Assembly (NCBI GenBank): GCA_019136325.1
Contig: JAGVUJ010000279.1
Coordinates: forward strand, 1 to 50,569
Length of the DNA: 50,569 bases
Direction: 5' to 3'
From: Deltaproteobacteria bacterium
Lineage (GTDB): Bacteria; Desulfobacterota; Syntrophia; Syntrophales; Smithellaceae
In this document: positions 1 through 8,496 of the stretch, piece after piece
Position numbering within the stretch: the first letter of the stretch is position 1
Layout: each line of letters opens with the position of its first letter
Translations under genes and position numbers: made by a program
The notes under the pieces: generated by a model
The model's input: the letters and a program-made list of their open reading frames with translations, nothing else
The model's database searches: none
Told to the model about the DNA's origin: nothing

Positions 1-769
1 CTTGAATAAATGTAAGTATTGACGGCTGACGGTGAGGGTATCCGGTCTGTTTTTAAGCTTTAGAACACCACGACCGGTGAAGGAGCGGGCGACATTTTCA
101 ATCCGGGACACATTAACAATTGTGCCGCGGTGAATTTGCCAGAACTTTTGCGGATCAAGTTCCCGGCTTAATTCTTTGATGCTTTTTTTAATCAGCGCTT
201 CTCCTTCCGCGGTTATTACCAGAGTATATTTGTCCCCGGACTGAAAATAATCAATCTCTTCGACGGAAATAAGACGAACGCAGTCTTTGTGTTGCGTTTT
301 AATCCATCGCAGATAACGATCCGTACGGGGATTGTCCGGCAAGCCGGCAAGTACGTGTGTGATTATTCGCGTCAGGCCTTCCGAGGGTTCCGGTGATGAT
401 TGAAGTTGTTTCTTTAAACGATGAATGGTTTGCAGCAATCGCTCTTTTGTCACCGGTTTCACCAGATTTCACCAGATAATCCACCGCTTCCCGCTCGAAT
501 GCCTCGACGGCGTACTGATCGAAAGCGGTGACAAATACAATATGGCATACACCGGCGATCTTCTTGGCCACATCCAGGCCGGAAAGACCGGGCATTTTAA
601 TATCCAGAAAAGCGATATGCGGAGCAAAATCGTCTATCAGCTTCATCGCTTCTTTGCCGTTGATTGCCTCACCGCAAATTTCCAGTTGCGGCCAGATTTC
701 GGCAAGCATTCGTTTGAGATACGTTCTCAGTTCTTTTTCATCGTCGGCAATGATGGCTTTATATATCAT
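1..769 (-). pseudogene. LytTR-family response regulator, frameshifted, runs off window start
   Basis: Read on the minus strand from ATG 769, residues 1-101 form a receiver (REC) domain: acidic pocket IADDE near the start, phospho-acceptor Asp in FLDIKMPGLSG, the conserved Thr in FVTAFDQYA, and the Lys of DYLVK. Directly after this, a 10-bp tandem duplication (457-476) shifts the frame, so the uninterrupted ORF ends at 299 after a nonsense tail. Without one repeat copy the frame continues as KPVTKERLLQTIH..., then an LytTR DNA-binding domain (DYFQSGDKYTLVI, FWQIHRGTIVNVSRI, LTVSRQYLHLF) to the window edge. Its start overlaps the end of the upstream histidine kinase gene by 11 nt, so the two form one operon. 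As read, the protein would keep its receiver but lose DNA binding. A sequencing or assembly error cannot be excluded. Confidence 0.85.
457..476. repeat. 10-bp perfect tandem duplication causing the frameshift
   Basis: The ten bases TTTCACCAGA occur twice back to back (457-466 and 467-476) inside the response regulator gene. Removing one copy restores the expected D-Y-L-V-K-P junction of a receiver domain followed by an intact LytTR domain, so the duplication is the lesion. It looks like replication slippage. Confidence 0.9.
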
Positions 770-1838
770 TGATTGGCACCTCGATGATTGCCCGAACGCC
801 GCAAGGATCGTTCTCTTCGATGATTAATCGGCCTTTTTCTCCGAAAAGCAAATGAAGGCGTTCCCGCACATTCGCAATACCCAACCCGGGTTTGTCTAAA
901 TCGGAAAATCCCAGCCCGGTATCCGCCACGTCAATTTTTAAAACATTATTTTCTTCAATGGCCCGGATGATGATTTCTCCCCCTTCCACTTTCGGTTCCA
1001 GGCCATGCTTCAGGGCATTTTCGACCAGGGGCTGCAACAGCATTGGCGGAAAAGATTTTTGCCGGAGGTTATCCGGAACGTCAATCGTATAAGTCAACCG
1101 GTCGTCCATTCTGATTTTTTGGATATCAAGATACGCTTTGATCATTGAAATCTCCTGAGACAGCGTTGTTTTTTCCGGCAAGGTTCGGGATAAGGACGTG
1201 CGCAGGTAGTTCGTCAAATCCAGCAGCATGGATTTGCCCTTGTGCGGACTGGTATCGATCAGACTCAAAATATTGGAAAGGGTATTGAATAAAAAATGCG
1301 GTTCTATCTGCGCCTGCAGCATTTTGAGGTTGGCGGCAAGATATTCTTTTTCCATGGCCGTGCGCCTTATTTTTTCCTGCTCGATCATGGTGTTATGATA
1401 TCGGGTTGTTATTTTTGTTATAAAAAAATAAAGATCGATAAAGCTAAAGATAATGCCGGCAATAACAGCCTGAAGGCCGAGGTTATGCGTCCACAAATCC
1501 AGACTGGTATTCAAGAAATATTGCAGGATGAAAATGCTGATTTGCAGTCCGATAAACACCGAGCAGCAAATGGCGACGCCGGCAATAAACAAAAATAATG
1601 TCCATGAACGCGGCCTGAAGATCAATAAAGAAAAAAAGACGGTTAAACTGCCGGTGATGCCGATGGATTGCACCAGCACAAAATTGGTCAGAAAGTCTTT
1701 AATGGGGCCGATGATGGTGACCGCAAGCGCAATCAGGAGACAGATGATAATATTAATAATAAAATCTGTTAAAACATTGTTAACGTTCAGCCAATATTTA
1801 AAAACATATTCCGTCTCGTATCGTTCTTCCATCGTCAT
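759..1838 (-). CDS. LytS/YehU-type sensor histidine kinase
   Basis: This 359-residue membrane histidine kinase has about four hydrophobic segments in residues 25-140. A His_kinase (PF06580-type) module follows, with the phospho-acceptor motif HFLFN at residues 181-185 (His181) preceded by QAQIEP. The ATPase part has N-box LVENALKHG (Asn274), DTGLG at 306-310 and GLGIANVRERL at 318-328. Histidine kinases of this family pair with LytTR response regulators, and the next gene downstream, overlapping by 11 nt, is such a regulator, although frameshifted here. No extracellular sensor domain is visible, so the signal is probably sensed in or near the membrane; its nature is unknown. The start could be ATG 1838 or the second ATG 6 nt later. 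Confidence 0.92.
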   Translation of the reverse strand: MTMEERYETEYVFKYWLNVNNVLTDFIINIIICLLIALAVTIIGPIKDFLTNFVLVQSIGITGSLTVFFSLLIFRPRSWTLFLFIAGVAICCSVFIGLQISIFILQYFLNTSLDLWTHNLGLQAVIAGIIFSFIDLYFFITKITTRYHNTMIEQEKIRRTAMEKEYLAANLKMLQAQIEPHFLFNTLSNILSLIDTSPHKGKSMLLDLTNYLRTSLSRTLPEKTTLSQEISMIKAYLDIQKIRMDDRLTYTIDVPDNLRQKSFPPMLLQPLVENALKHGLEPKVEGGEIIIRAIEENNVLKIDVADTGLGFSDLDKPGLGIANVRERLHLLFGEKGRLIIEENDPCGVRAIIEVPINDI

Positions 1839-2092
1839 GTCGTCTCTTCAACAAGGATCAGATTTCTGTGAATGTGTTTTGCATTGCCGGATCTCATTTT
1901 ATCACAATTCGCGATGATGAACTAAGAGAGAATTTCAGCGCCGGGTATTTAAGGCACGTTGTCGATGGTATCAGGATATCTTCTGCCGTCACTTCAATGT
2001 GGTGTCTATTTTTTCATTCCATGGCAACATACGGGAAATCCATGGAATCGAGGTCACGCTGTTCTCCGAAATAGCGTAAAAACCCCGGCATT
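1839..2092. other. Intergenic region with a 9-bp inverted repeat
   Basis: The spacer lies between the radical SAM stop and the histidine kinase start, both on the minus strand. It holds one perfect inverted repeat, ATTCCATGG at 2016-2024 and CCATGGAAT at 2040-2048, separated by 15 nt. No T-run follows on the minus strand, so it does not look like a terminator and could be an operator or mRNA stem. No convincing small gene was found. Confidence 0.4.
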
Positions 2093-3937
2093 TCATAAAA
2101 AATCCTTTATATACGTGTTGAAAATTTTCTTTATTCGGGGATTGTTCTCCCGGTTATATAATCTTTCAAATGATCCTTTCAGCCATTTTGTGGAATGAGC
2201 AATATCCTGATAGAGCTCCCGGTAGGTGCTCGAGCCCAATTGAAATCCCATCCCCGCAAATGCATCGATGGCCTGTTCTTTCATGCTGAGCGAACCGGTG
2301 GATGTTGGATGGTTCCATGCTTTCAGGGCCATATAAAAACCGAATTTCAAGGCGTTGTAGTAAGAAGCGACTGTTTTTACAGTGTCATGCAGCGTATAGA
2401 AGGCAACCAGTGGGCTGTTATATAAAGAATCCGGGAGTCTTCGATTGCTTTCCGTCAGATCAGCGATGGAAAGGGAACAGAAATAATCCATGCTGCCGGG
2501 AGATCCGTAAATTAATTCATCCTTCTTCATGCTTTCAATGAAATCCAGCGAGCCGGGTAAACTGCTCAAACAGGTGGGCTGGATGCCTATCTTATTTTTT
2601 ACACAAAACTCGGCTATTTTCTTGCCGGAATGATCATCCAGTGAATGAAAATAGTCGTAAGGCATTCCGAACATGAAAGCTCCGTGAATGGAAATGCCGT
2701 AATCCTGAATTTTCCTGATTCGTGACGAATAGTATTCCTCAACCGTTGTTTTTGTTTTCTTGATTTTTGAAACGACGTTTTTTCCGATCAGTTCCAGATT
2801 CCGTATATCCAGCGATTCCAGACCGAGAAAAAAATGTGACGCGCCGGAACGTCTCAATTTATCCAGAAGCTTCTCATCATCGGCAACTTCGATGCTGACC
2901 TGGGCGAAATAGTTGACAGCCAGAGGACTTTCAATCATCTTGTCGAGTATATTGTGCAGAGCTTTCCCGCCGACAAGAAGATTGTCCGGGGAAATAAAGT
3001 AAAACCGGTTTTTAAAATTGGTTCCGTTTTTCTGTTTTGCCATAAGCTCATTTACAAAATCACCCGGCGATCGGGCTGTAAATTTCCTTTTTTCCTTCGG
3101 AAAAGATGATATGGAACAGAAGCTGCACGAAAAGGGGCATCCGAGAAAAGGCGTGGAGACGTTTGTTTCGATCATACGTGAAAGTATCGGACCGGCGATC
3201 GGGAGTTTGTTGATAAAGGCAGGTCTCATTTTTGGAAGCTCGCTGACCCGGGAACATCCCCAGGCGCCGTCATTAATCGGCGTTTCTCCCTGATATTCCT
3301 TTTTTAAACAGGATTGATCAATATCAGAAATAATTTCTTTGATGATCATCTGATCGCCCGCGCCGATAACCTGCGCAACGCGTTCCGGATGGGTCAGGAT
3401 ACCGCGGAGGTAAACATCGATATCCAGCGGACTTGTCGATACATGGATGCCACCGATGACGACCGGAATGCCAACCCTGTTTAAAACAAGGGTTGCGGCA
3501 CAGGCGGCCGGAAAACTCGCGCTCATGGCTGTGATAAAAACAGCCGCCGGTTTTTTGCCTTCCCGGGAGATGATCTGTCCGATCGTTCTGCGATGATCAT
3601 CCGCCGCGATCACTTTTGCGGTTTGGTCCGTTCGGCTGATTTGATTGGCGATATAGTATAAACTGTACGATTCGATCGCCAGCTGTTCCATCAAGCCTTT
3701 TCGCAAGAGGTTTTTGTTGAAGGTGAGGAATTGCGTATAGTTTGCTTCGCGGCATGTCTCCAGGTTTTTCCCCGTCAAATATTCCACGATATCGGTTATC
3801 GTAAAATGCTTCTCGCCGATTTTCTCCATCAGATTGACGGTCGATGGATTGTACACAATATAGTATTTATTGAAATCACCGAACGTATCGGTGTCAGGAA
3901 CAGGTTGTTGATCCGATAAGTTATTTGATCTTGGCAT
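2093..3937 (-). CDS. B12-binding-domain/radical SAM protein
   Basis: The protein has 614 residues from ATG 3937. The middle contains a cobalamin-binding-like Rossmann segment (VFITAMSASFPAACAATLVL, then VVIGGIHVS). This is followed by a radical SAM core with the 4Fe-4S motif C-x3-C-x2-C (LGCPFSCSFC, Cys267, Cys271, Cys274) and later FYFISPDNLLVGG and HFFLGLESLD strands. Such proteins (BchE/HpnP-like class) use S-adenosylmethionine and often cobalamin for radical methylation or ring chemistry. No substrate can be assigned. The ORF extends to a GTG at 3994, but ATG 3937, preceded by AGAGG, looks better. The SCP2 lipid-binding gene lies upstream on the same strand about 170 nt away, which weakly suggests a lipid-like substrate. 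Confidence 0.85.
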   Translation of the reverse strand: MPRSNNLSDQQPVPDTDTFGDFNKYYIVYNPSTVNLMEKIGEKHFTITDIVEYLTGKNLETCREANYTQFLTFNKNLLRKGLMEQLAIESYSLYYIANQISRTDQTAKVIAADDHRRTIGQIISREGKKPAAVFITAMSASFPAACAATLVLNRVGIPVVIGGIHVSTSPLDIDVYLRGILTHPERVAQVIGAGDQMIIKEIISDIDQSCLKKEYQGETPINDGAWGCSRVSELPKMRPAFINKLPIAGPILSRMIETNVSTPFLGCPFSCSFCSISSFPKEKRKFTARSPGDFVNELMAKQKNGTNFKNRFYFISPDNLLVGGKALHNILDKMIESPLAVNYFAQVSIEVADDEKLLDKLRRSGASHFFLGLESLDIRNLELIGKNVVSKIKKTKTTVEEYYSSRIRKIQDYGISIHGAFMFGMPYDYFHSLDDHSGKKIAEFCVKNKIGIQPTCLSSLPGSLDFIESMKKDELIYGSPGSMDYFCSLSIADLTESNRRLPDSLYNSPLVAFYTLHDTVKTVASYYNALKFGFYMALKAWNHPTSTGSLSMKEQAIDAFAGMGFQLGSSTYRELYQDIAHSTKWLKGSFERLYNRENNPRIKKIFNTYIKDFL

Positions 3938-4104
3938 TGATAACCCATACCTCTGAATGGGCATACATCGATTCCGGCATGAGCCATTCCACACGCATCA
4001 ATGCCGTAGAGAGACCTGATGTTTTACTGAATTTAGCAATCAGGCATGACTGTGTCTTTTAAAATCGTTGCCAAACTGCGCGAACCGGCAATGGAGATGT
4101 ATTT

Positions 4105-4698
4105 CTACATCAGGGTTTGCAGTTTCATCAGCAATACCATACTACCGCTGAACTTGAGCTTGCCATTCATAAACAAGCCGATGCCGGAGGCCGATTTGTT
4201 CATCAGTTGCAGCGCGTCCAGCATATCAATGTGAACCGTTACAACAGGTTTCTCCTCGTCATTAAAGATCAGCTTGAGGGGAAGCACGCCGCCGTCTTTT
4301 TTTCTCAAATTCATGTTCACCGTGCCGTTCATGGACATAAAGGCATCATAATGCTTGGCATCGATGAGCGCGAGTGGATTACCCGTGAAATCATCGGCCA
4401 GTTCATTGAACTTGCCGGTAACGGCATCACGCCAGTCTTTTTCGGAAACGACTAAGGTAAAATGAGGCTCGTTAATGGAACCTTTTGTTATTTCCAGATC
4501 CCCTTCGTTCCTGAACGTCACGGAATAAACGTTGCCTTCAATGTCGAATTGCATCTTGAAATAACCGCCGGTCAGGAATGAGAAGTCCATGAGGCCCAGC
4601 AGTTCTTTCGTCTGGTTGAACTGATCCGGCACAAATTTAGTAAAGAAATCATCAACGCTAATATCTTCCGGCGCCTTAGGTATAATCGATTGCCACAT
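4105..4698 (-). CDS. SCP2 sterol-binding-domain protein
   Basis: This 197-residue protein has no signal peptide. From about residue 60 it resembles the SCP2 lipid-transfer fold: a beta-sheet region (GNVYSVTFRNEGDLEITKG), a helical stretch around FNELADDFTGNPLALIDAK, and the family's typical C-terminal segment NGKLKFSGSMVLLMKLQTLM. SCP2 domains bind fatty-acyl chains, sterols or other hydrophobic ligands; the ligand here is unknown. The start is supported by AAAGGAG about 9 nt upstream of ATG 4698. It may be co-transcribed with the radical SAM gene that follows. Confidence 0.75.
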   Translation of the reverse strand: MWQSIIPKAPEDISVDDFFTKFVPDQFNQTKELLGLMDFSFLTGGYFKMQFDIEGNVYSVTFRNEGDLEITKGSINEPHFTLVVSEKDWRDAVTGKFNELADDFTGNPLALIDAKHYDAFMSMNGTVNMNLRKKDGGVLPLKLIFNDEEKPVVTVHIDMLDALQLMNKSASGIGLFMNGKLKFSGSMVLLMKLQTLM

Positions 4699-5205
4699 AA
4701 TATATTCTCCTTTATTGCTGTAGTAACGATAATATTTCTTTTACATTTTCACCCTGCCTGCTGTTTAACGACACGTTCTATTTTTAAAGTGAGTTAATTA
4801 TCCACATATATATCGCATATAGTAAACACCTTGGCGACAAATGGTCCGACAAGCCGACAAAAGGGTAATAATCGGAACCGAATGATCATCATTCACGACG
4901 ATTGATGTGCAAAATATCTCTTAAAATTCTGTTAATCTTCACGTTGGAAAAATGGAGCGAATTCATGAAATATGACTATTGCAGGCGTCGCCCCGCAATA
5001 TTTGCCGGTTGATTCCACGAACGTGGCTGACGGGAGACGACGAGAGGTTCGCCTTTCAGGTAAAAAGTGCCCTCAATGCCAATAATGTCTCTTTTTTGGT
5101 TCCCAAATGAATATTTCGTCCAAATCCAGTTGACAGACGGGCCTTCTCTCAATATACTCCCGCAGCAAAATTGCCTTACCAACTATCAAGGAGAGACGTT
5201 TAAAA
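4699..5205. other. Divergent intergenic region (507 bp)
   Basis: The region separates the minus-strand SCP2 gene from the plus-strand purine operon. The right end carries the purO promoter (5130-5158), and the far left carries the SCP2 ribosome binding site. In between I see no riboswitch I can name. A 68-codon minus-strand frame at 4976-5182 overlaps the purO promoter and has no recognisable domain, so it is not called. Confidence 0.5.
5130..5158 (+). promoter_or_regulatory. Sigma70-type promoter of the purO operon
   Basis: TTGACA at 5130-5135, a 17-bp spacer, and TATACT at 5153-5158. Transcription would start near 5165, giving a leader of about 40 nt that contains the AAGGAG ribosome binding site of purO. 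The match to the consensus is nearly perfect. Confidence 0.8.
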
Positions 5206-5937
5206 ATGAAAGAAAACTTATACGGATATCTGGCCGGAAACGAATATCCCGGACGCGGCATCTGCATCGGGAAAGCGCCCGGTGGAAACAAGGCCATGAT
5301 TGCCTACTTTATTATGGGCCGCAGCACCAACAGCCGCAACCGCGTTTTCGACCCCATTGACGGCGGCATTCGCACCAAGGCGGCCGACCCTTCCAAAATG
5401 ACCGACCCACATCTGATTATTTACAATCCGGTGCTGACGTTTGACAAGACAACCATCGTGACCAACGGCGACCAGACCAACACCATCTATGATTTTATGT
5501 CCCGTAACGAGTTTCCCCATTATGCTTTCGAAGCGGCGTTGAACACCCGCACATTTGAGGACGACAAGCCCAACTGGACCCCGCGTATTTCCGGTGTTGT
5601 GAACATGAAGACCGGCGCATATAAACTCAATATTTTAAAAAGTGACAACGGCGACGAAAACAGCGTGCAGCGTTTTACCTTCGACTATTCACAGCCGCTG
5701 GCCGCGGAGGGACACTTTATCAGCACGTATAAATGCAACGGGAATCCGATTCCGAGCTTTACGGGCGAGCCGATATGTGTTGCGGTGGATGAAGAAGACC
5801 CCGCCAAATATGCTGCCAAGCTCTGGGAAGCACTCAACGAAGACAACAAGGTGAGCCTGTTTGTGCGCGCCATCGATCTCAAAACGCAAACCTGTAAGGA
5901 CATCATTGTTAATAAATACAAAGCAGTGGAGGGATAA
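5206..5937 (+). CDS. purO: IMP cyclohydrolase, archaeal PurO-type
   Basis: This 243-residue protein belongs to the PurO-type IMP cyclohydrolase family (PF07826). That family closes the ring of FAICAR to IMP, the last step of purine synthesis, and is best known in archaea. The hallmark is an early GRSTNSRNRVF segment (residues 38-48), comparable to the GRS.NS.NRVF signature, then FDPIDGGIRTKAADPSKMTDP and a conserved D-N-G-D region. It is unrelated to the bacterial cyclohydrolase that forms the N-terminus of PurH. The next gene, 3 nt downstream, is the missing other half: a stand-alone AICAR transformylase. The start has AAGGAGAG upstream and a strong promoter at 5130. Confidence 0.88.
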   Translation: MKENLYGYLAGNEYPGRGICIGKAPGGNKAMIAYFIMGRSTNSRNRVFDPIDGGIRTKAADPSKMTDPHLIIYNPVLTFDKTTIVTNGDQTNTIYDFMSRNEFPHYAFEAALNTRTFEDDKPNWTPRISGVVNMKTGAYKLNILKSDNGDENSVQRFTFDYSQPLAAEGHFISTYKCNGNPIPSFTGEPICVAVDEEDPAKYAAKLWEALNEDNKVSLFVRAIDLKTQTCKDIIVNKYKAVEG

Positions 5938-5940
5938 ATT

Positions 5941-7119
5941 ATGAACGAAATACAACTAAAATACGGCTGCAATCCCAACCAGAAACCGGCCCGGATTTTT
6001 ATGGCGGACGGCGGCAATCTGCCTGTAGAGGTATTAAACGGCAAGCCCGGCTATATTAATTTTCTGGACGCATTTAACAGCTGGCAGCTCGTAAAAGAAC
6101 TCAAGGAAAATACCGGCATGGTGGCCGCGGCCTCCTTCAAGCACGTCTCTCCCGCCGGCGCGGCATTGGGTTATCCCCTGGATAGAGTGTTGCGCAAGAT
6201 GTATCATATCGATTCCAAAGTTAAACTTTCCCCGCTGGCCTGCGCCTATGCGCGCGCCCGCGGCGCCGACCGTATGAGCAGTTTCGGCGACTGGATAGCG
6301 CTTTCCGATGTTTGCGACGTGCCCACGGCAAAAATTATTAAAAATGAAGTGACCGACGGCATTATTGCACCCGGCTACGAATCGGAAGCTCTGGAAATTT
6401 TAAAATCCAAGAAGGGCGGTAACTACAATGTTGTTAAAATCGATTCCCACTACGTGCCCGTTTCATTGGAGCATAAACAGGTTTACGGCATTACCTTCGA
6501 ACAGGGGCGCAACGATTTAAAAATTGACAATCGCATGCTCGAAAATGTCGTTACGGAAAACAAGACACTGACCGCTGCTCAAAAACGCGACCTGGTGCTG
6601 AGCCTGATTACGCTGAAATACACGCAGTCCAACAGCGTCTGCTACGTGCAGGACGGTCAGGTGATCGGCGTCGGCGCGGGGCAGCAGAGCCGCATCCACT
6701 GCACAAGACTGGCCGGACAGAAGGCCGACAACTGGCAGCTGCGCCATATGCCCAGGGTCCTGAATCTGCCTTTCCGCGATGATGTCGCCAAACCCAACCG
6801 CGATAACGCCATTGATGTTTATCTCGGCGACACACCGGAAGACGTGATCGGCAATGAGGTCTGGGCCCAAACTTTTACGAAACAGCCCAAACCCCTGACC
6901 AAAGCCCAAAAGCAGAAATGGCTGAGCAAGGTCACCGGCGTTTGCCTGGGCAGCGACGCGTTCTTCCCCTTCGGCGACAATATCGAACGCGCCCGCCGCA
7001 GCGGCGTGACGGCGATTGTCGAACCGGGCGGTTCCATTCGCGATCAGCAGGTGATTGACACCTGCAACAAATACGGCATCGTTATGGCCTTTTGCGGCCT
7101 GAGATTGTTCCACCATTAA
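5941..7119 (+). CDS. purH: AICAR formyltransferase, stand-alone PurH C-terminal domain
   Basis: The 392-residue protein matches only the AICAR transformylase half of bifunctional PurH: LKYGCNPNQKPARIF near the start, the catalytic Lys-His pair in SFKHVSPAGAA (Lys67-His68), SDAFFPFGDNIERA, and PGGSIRDQQVID near the end. It transfers the formyl group from 10-formyl-THF to AICAR, giving FAICAR. The usual N-terminal cyclohydrolase (MGS-like) domain is absent; PurO, encoded 3 nt upstream, supplies that step. Normal PurH is about 510-530 residues, so this is a natural split form, not a truncation, because the domain is complete at both ends. Confidence 0.92.
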   Translation: MNEIQLKYGCNPNQKPARIFMADGGNLPVEVLNGKPGYINFLDAFNSWQLVKELKENTGMVAAASFKHVSPAGAALGYPLDRVLRKMYHIDSKVKLSPLACAYARARGADRMSSFGDWIALSDVCDVPTAKIIKNEVTDGIIAPGYESEALEILKSKKGGNYNVVKIDSHYVPVSLEHKQVYGITFEQGRNDLKIDNRMLENVVTENKTLTAAQKRDLVLSLITLKYTQSNSVCYVQDGQVIGVGAGQQSRIHCTRLAGQKADNWQLRHMPRVLNLPFRDDVAKPNRDNAIDVYLGDTPEDVIGNEVWAQTFTKQPKPLTKAQKQKWLSKVTGVCLGSDAFFPFGDNIERARRSGVTAIVEPGGSIRDQQVIDTCNKYGIVMAFCGLRLFHH

Positions 7120-7142
7120 ACTGAAAAATGATGGAGAAAAGT

Positions 7143-8393
7143 ATGGAAAGTATGAAAGACTTGCAGTTGCGTTACGAATCCCTCAAGGGGCTCGGGTTGC
7201 AACTGAATATTGAACGCGGCCAGCCGGGAGACGATAATTTTAATTTGTCGAACGCGCTGCTCGGCAATGTAACGGAAAAGGACGTCAAAACCAAAAGCGG
7301 TTTTGATGTTCGCAACTATCCCGGCGGCGTTCTGGGCCTGCCGGAGGCCCGCGAATTATTTTCCGGCATTTTGGGCGTCAAGCCGGAAGAAATGATCGTG
7401 GGAAACAATTCCAGCCTGCAAATTATTTCACATGTGCTGATGTGGGCGCTCCTGCGGGGGCTGGTGGGAAGTCCCGCGCCGTGGTGCAAAGGTCAGCCCA
7501 AAATGATTGTCACCGTACCCGGCTATGACCGGCATTTCACGCTCCTTTCCGAACTGGGATTCGAGATGATCCAGGTCAGAATGACCAAAGAAGGGCCGGA
7601 TATGGACGAGGTGGAAAAAACGGCCGCGGCGGACGCAAACGTCAAGGGAATTATATTTGTGCCCACCTATTCCAATCCCGGCGGCGAGACGGTTTCCGAC
7701 AAAACCGTGGCAAGACTGGTCGCCATGAAAACAGCCGCTCCGGATTTCACCATTTTTGCCGACGACGCCTACGTCGTTCATCATCTGGTTGACAATCCGG
7801 TCAAACCGAAGAATTTTCTGCGTGCCTGTGAGGAGGCGGGGAATCCCAACCGGGTCTATCTCTTTGGCTCAACATCCAAGATCACCTTTTCGGGCGCGGG
7901 TGTCGGGTTTATGGCGACCAGCCCGGCCAACCTGGCGTATATTGCCAAACTTTTCGGAACCATGTTCATCGGACCCAACAAATTGGAGCAACTGCGCCAT
8001 GTCAAGTTCCTCGGCAGTTATCCGGGCGGAGTGGCCGGCATCATGAAGGAACATGCAAAACTGCTCAAACCCAAATTTGACATCACGGATAAAGTGCTCT
8101 CCCGGGAACTGGACGGGACCGGGTTGGCGGCTTGGAGCAAACCGGCAGGCGGTTACTTTATCAGTCTGGATACGACAAAGCCGGTTGCCAAACGGGCGGT
8201 GGCGCTTTGTAAGGAAGCGGGTGTCGCCATTACGCCGGCCGGCGCGACGTTTCCTTTCGGCAAGGATCCCAGGGATTCCAATATCCGGATTTCCCCGACC
8301 CGGCCGCCTGTTGCCGAATTGGAAAAAGCCATCGAAATTCTTGCTGTGTGCATAAAACTGGCTTCGGCGGAATACGACAGCGCCAGGACATAA
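7143..8393 (+). CDS. Aspartate aminotransferase-like PLP enzyme, type Ic
   Basis: This fold-type I PLP aminotransferase resembles the AspT/type Ic family (PF12897). Seen are GNNSSLQIISHVLMW (phosphate-binding region), FVPTYSNPGGE, FADDAYVVHHL (Asp and Tyr for the pyridine ring), the PLP-binding Lys in GSTSKITFSGAGVGF, and a C-terminal IRISPTRPP carrying the carboxylate-binding Arg. The likely reaction is aspartate/2-oxoglutarate transamination. The frame opens at ATG 7128, but GGAGA sits 6 nt before ATG 7143, so that start is preferred (416 residues). It follows AICAR transformylase by about 20 nt and is probably co-transcribed; aspartate also feeds purine synthesis. Confidence 0.85.
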   Translation: MESMKDLQLRYESLKGLGLQLNIERGQPGDDNFNLSNALLGNVTEKDVKTKSGFDVRNYPGGVLGLPEARELFSGILGVKPEEMIVGNNSSLQIISHVLMWALLRGLVGSPAPWCKGQPKMIVTVPGYDRHFTLLSELGFEMIQVRMTKEGPDMDEVEKTAAADANVKGIIFVPTYSNPGGETVSDKTVARLVAMKTAAPDFTIFADDAYVVHHLVDNPVKPKNFLRACEEAGNPNRVYLFGSTSKITFSGAGVGFMATSPANLAYIAKLFGTMFIGPNKLEQLRHVKFLGSYPGGVAGIMKEHAKLLKPKFDITDKVLSRELDGTGLAAWSKPAGGYFISLDTTKPVAKRAVALCKEAGVAITPAGATFPFGKDPRDSNIRISPTRPPVAELEKAIEILAVCIKLASAEYDSART

Positions 8394-8420
8394 CGGCAGC
8401 TTTTCCATTATTAAAATATT

Positions 8421-8462
8421 TTGTCATTCCGCCATCCCGATGTGTCGGGGTGAAGAATCTTA
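8421..8462. repeat. Short REP-like hairpin between aspT and cysK
   Basis: The stem CATCCCGA/TCGGGGTG (8433-8440 and 8445-8452, loop TGTG) is flanked by GTCATTCCG and GAAGAATCTT, resembling small dispersed extragenic palindromes common in many genomes. There is no T-run, so it is a weak terminator at best. Confidence 0.4.
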
Positions 8463-8496
8463 AAAGCTGATACGATTTCAATATGCGAGACTATCA

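Noticed and set aside
4976..5182. Minus-strand 68-codon frame upstream of purO
   Set aside because: It overlaps the consensus purO promoter, has no domain and no clear ribosome binding site.
6517..7116. Minus-strand frame (199 codons) inside the AICAR transformylase gene
   Set aside because: Shadow of a conserved enzyme in the opposite strand.
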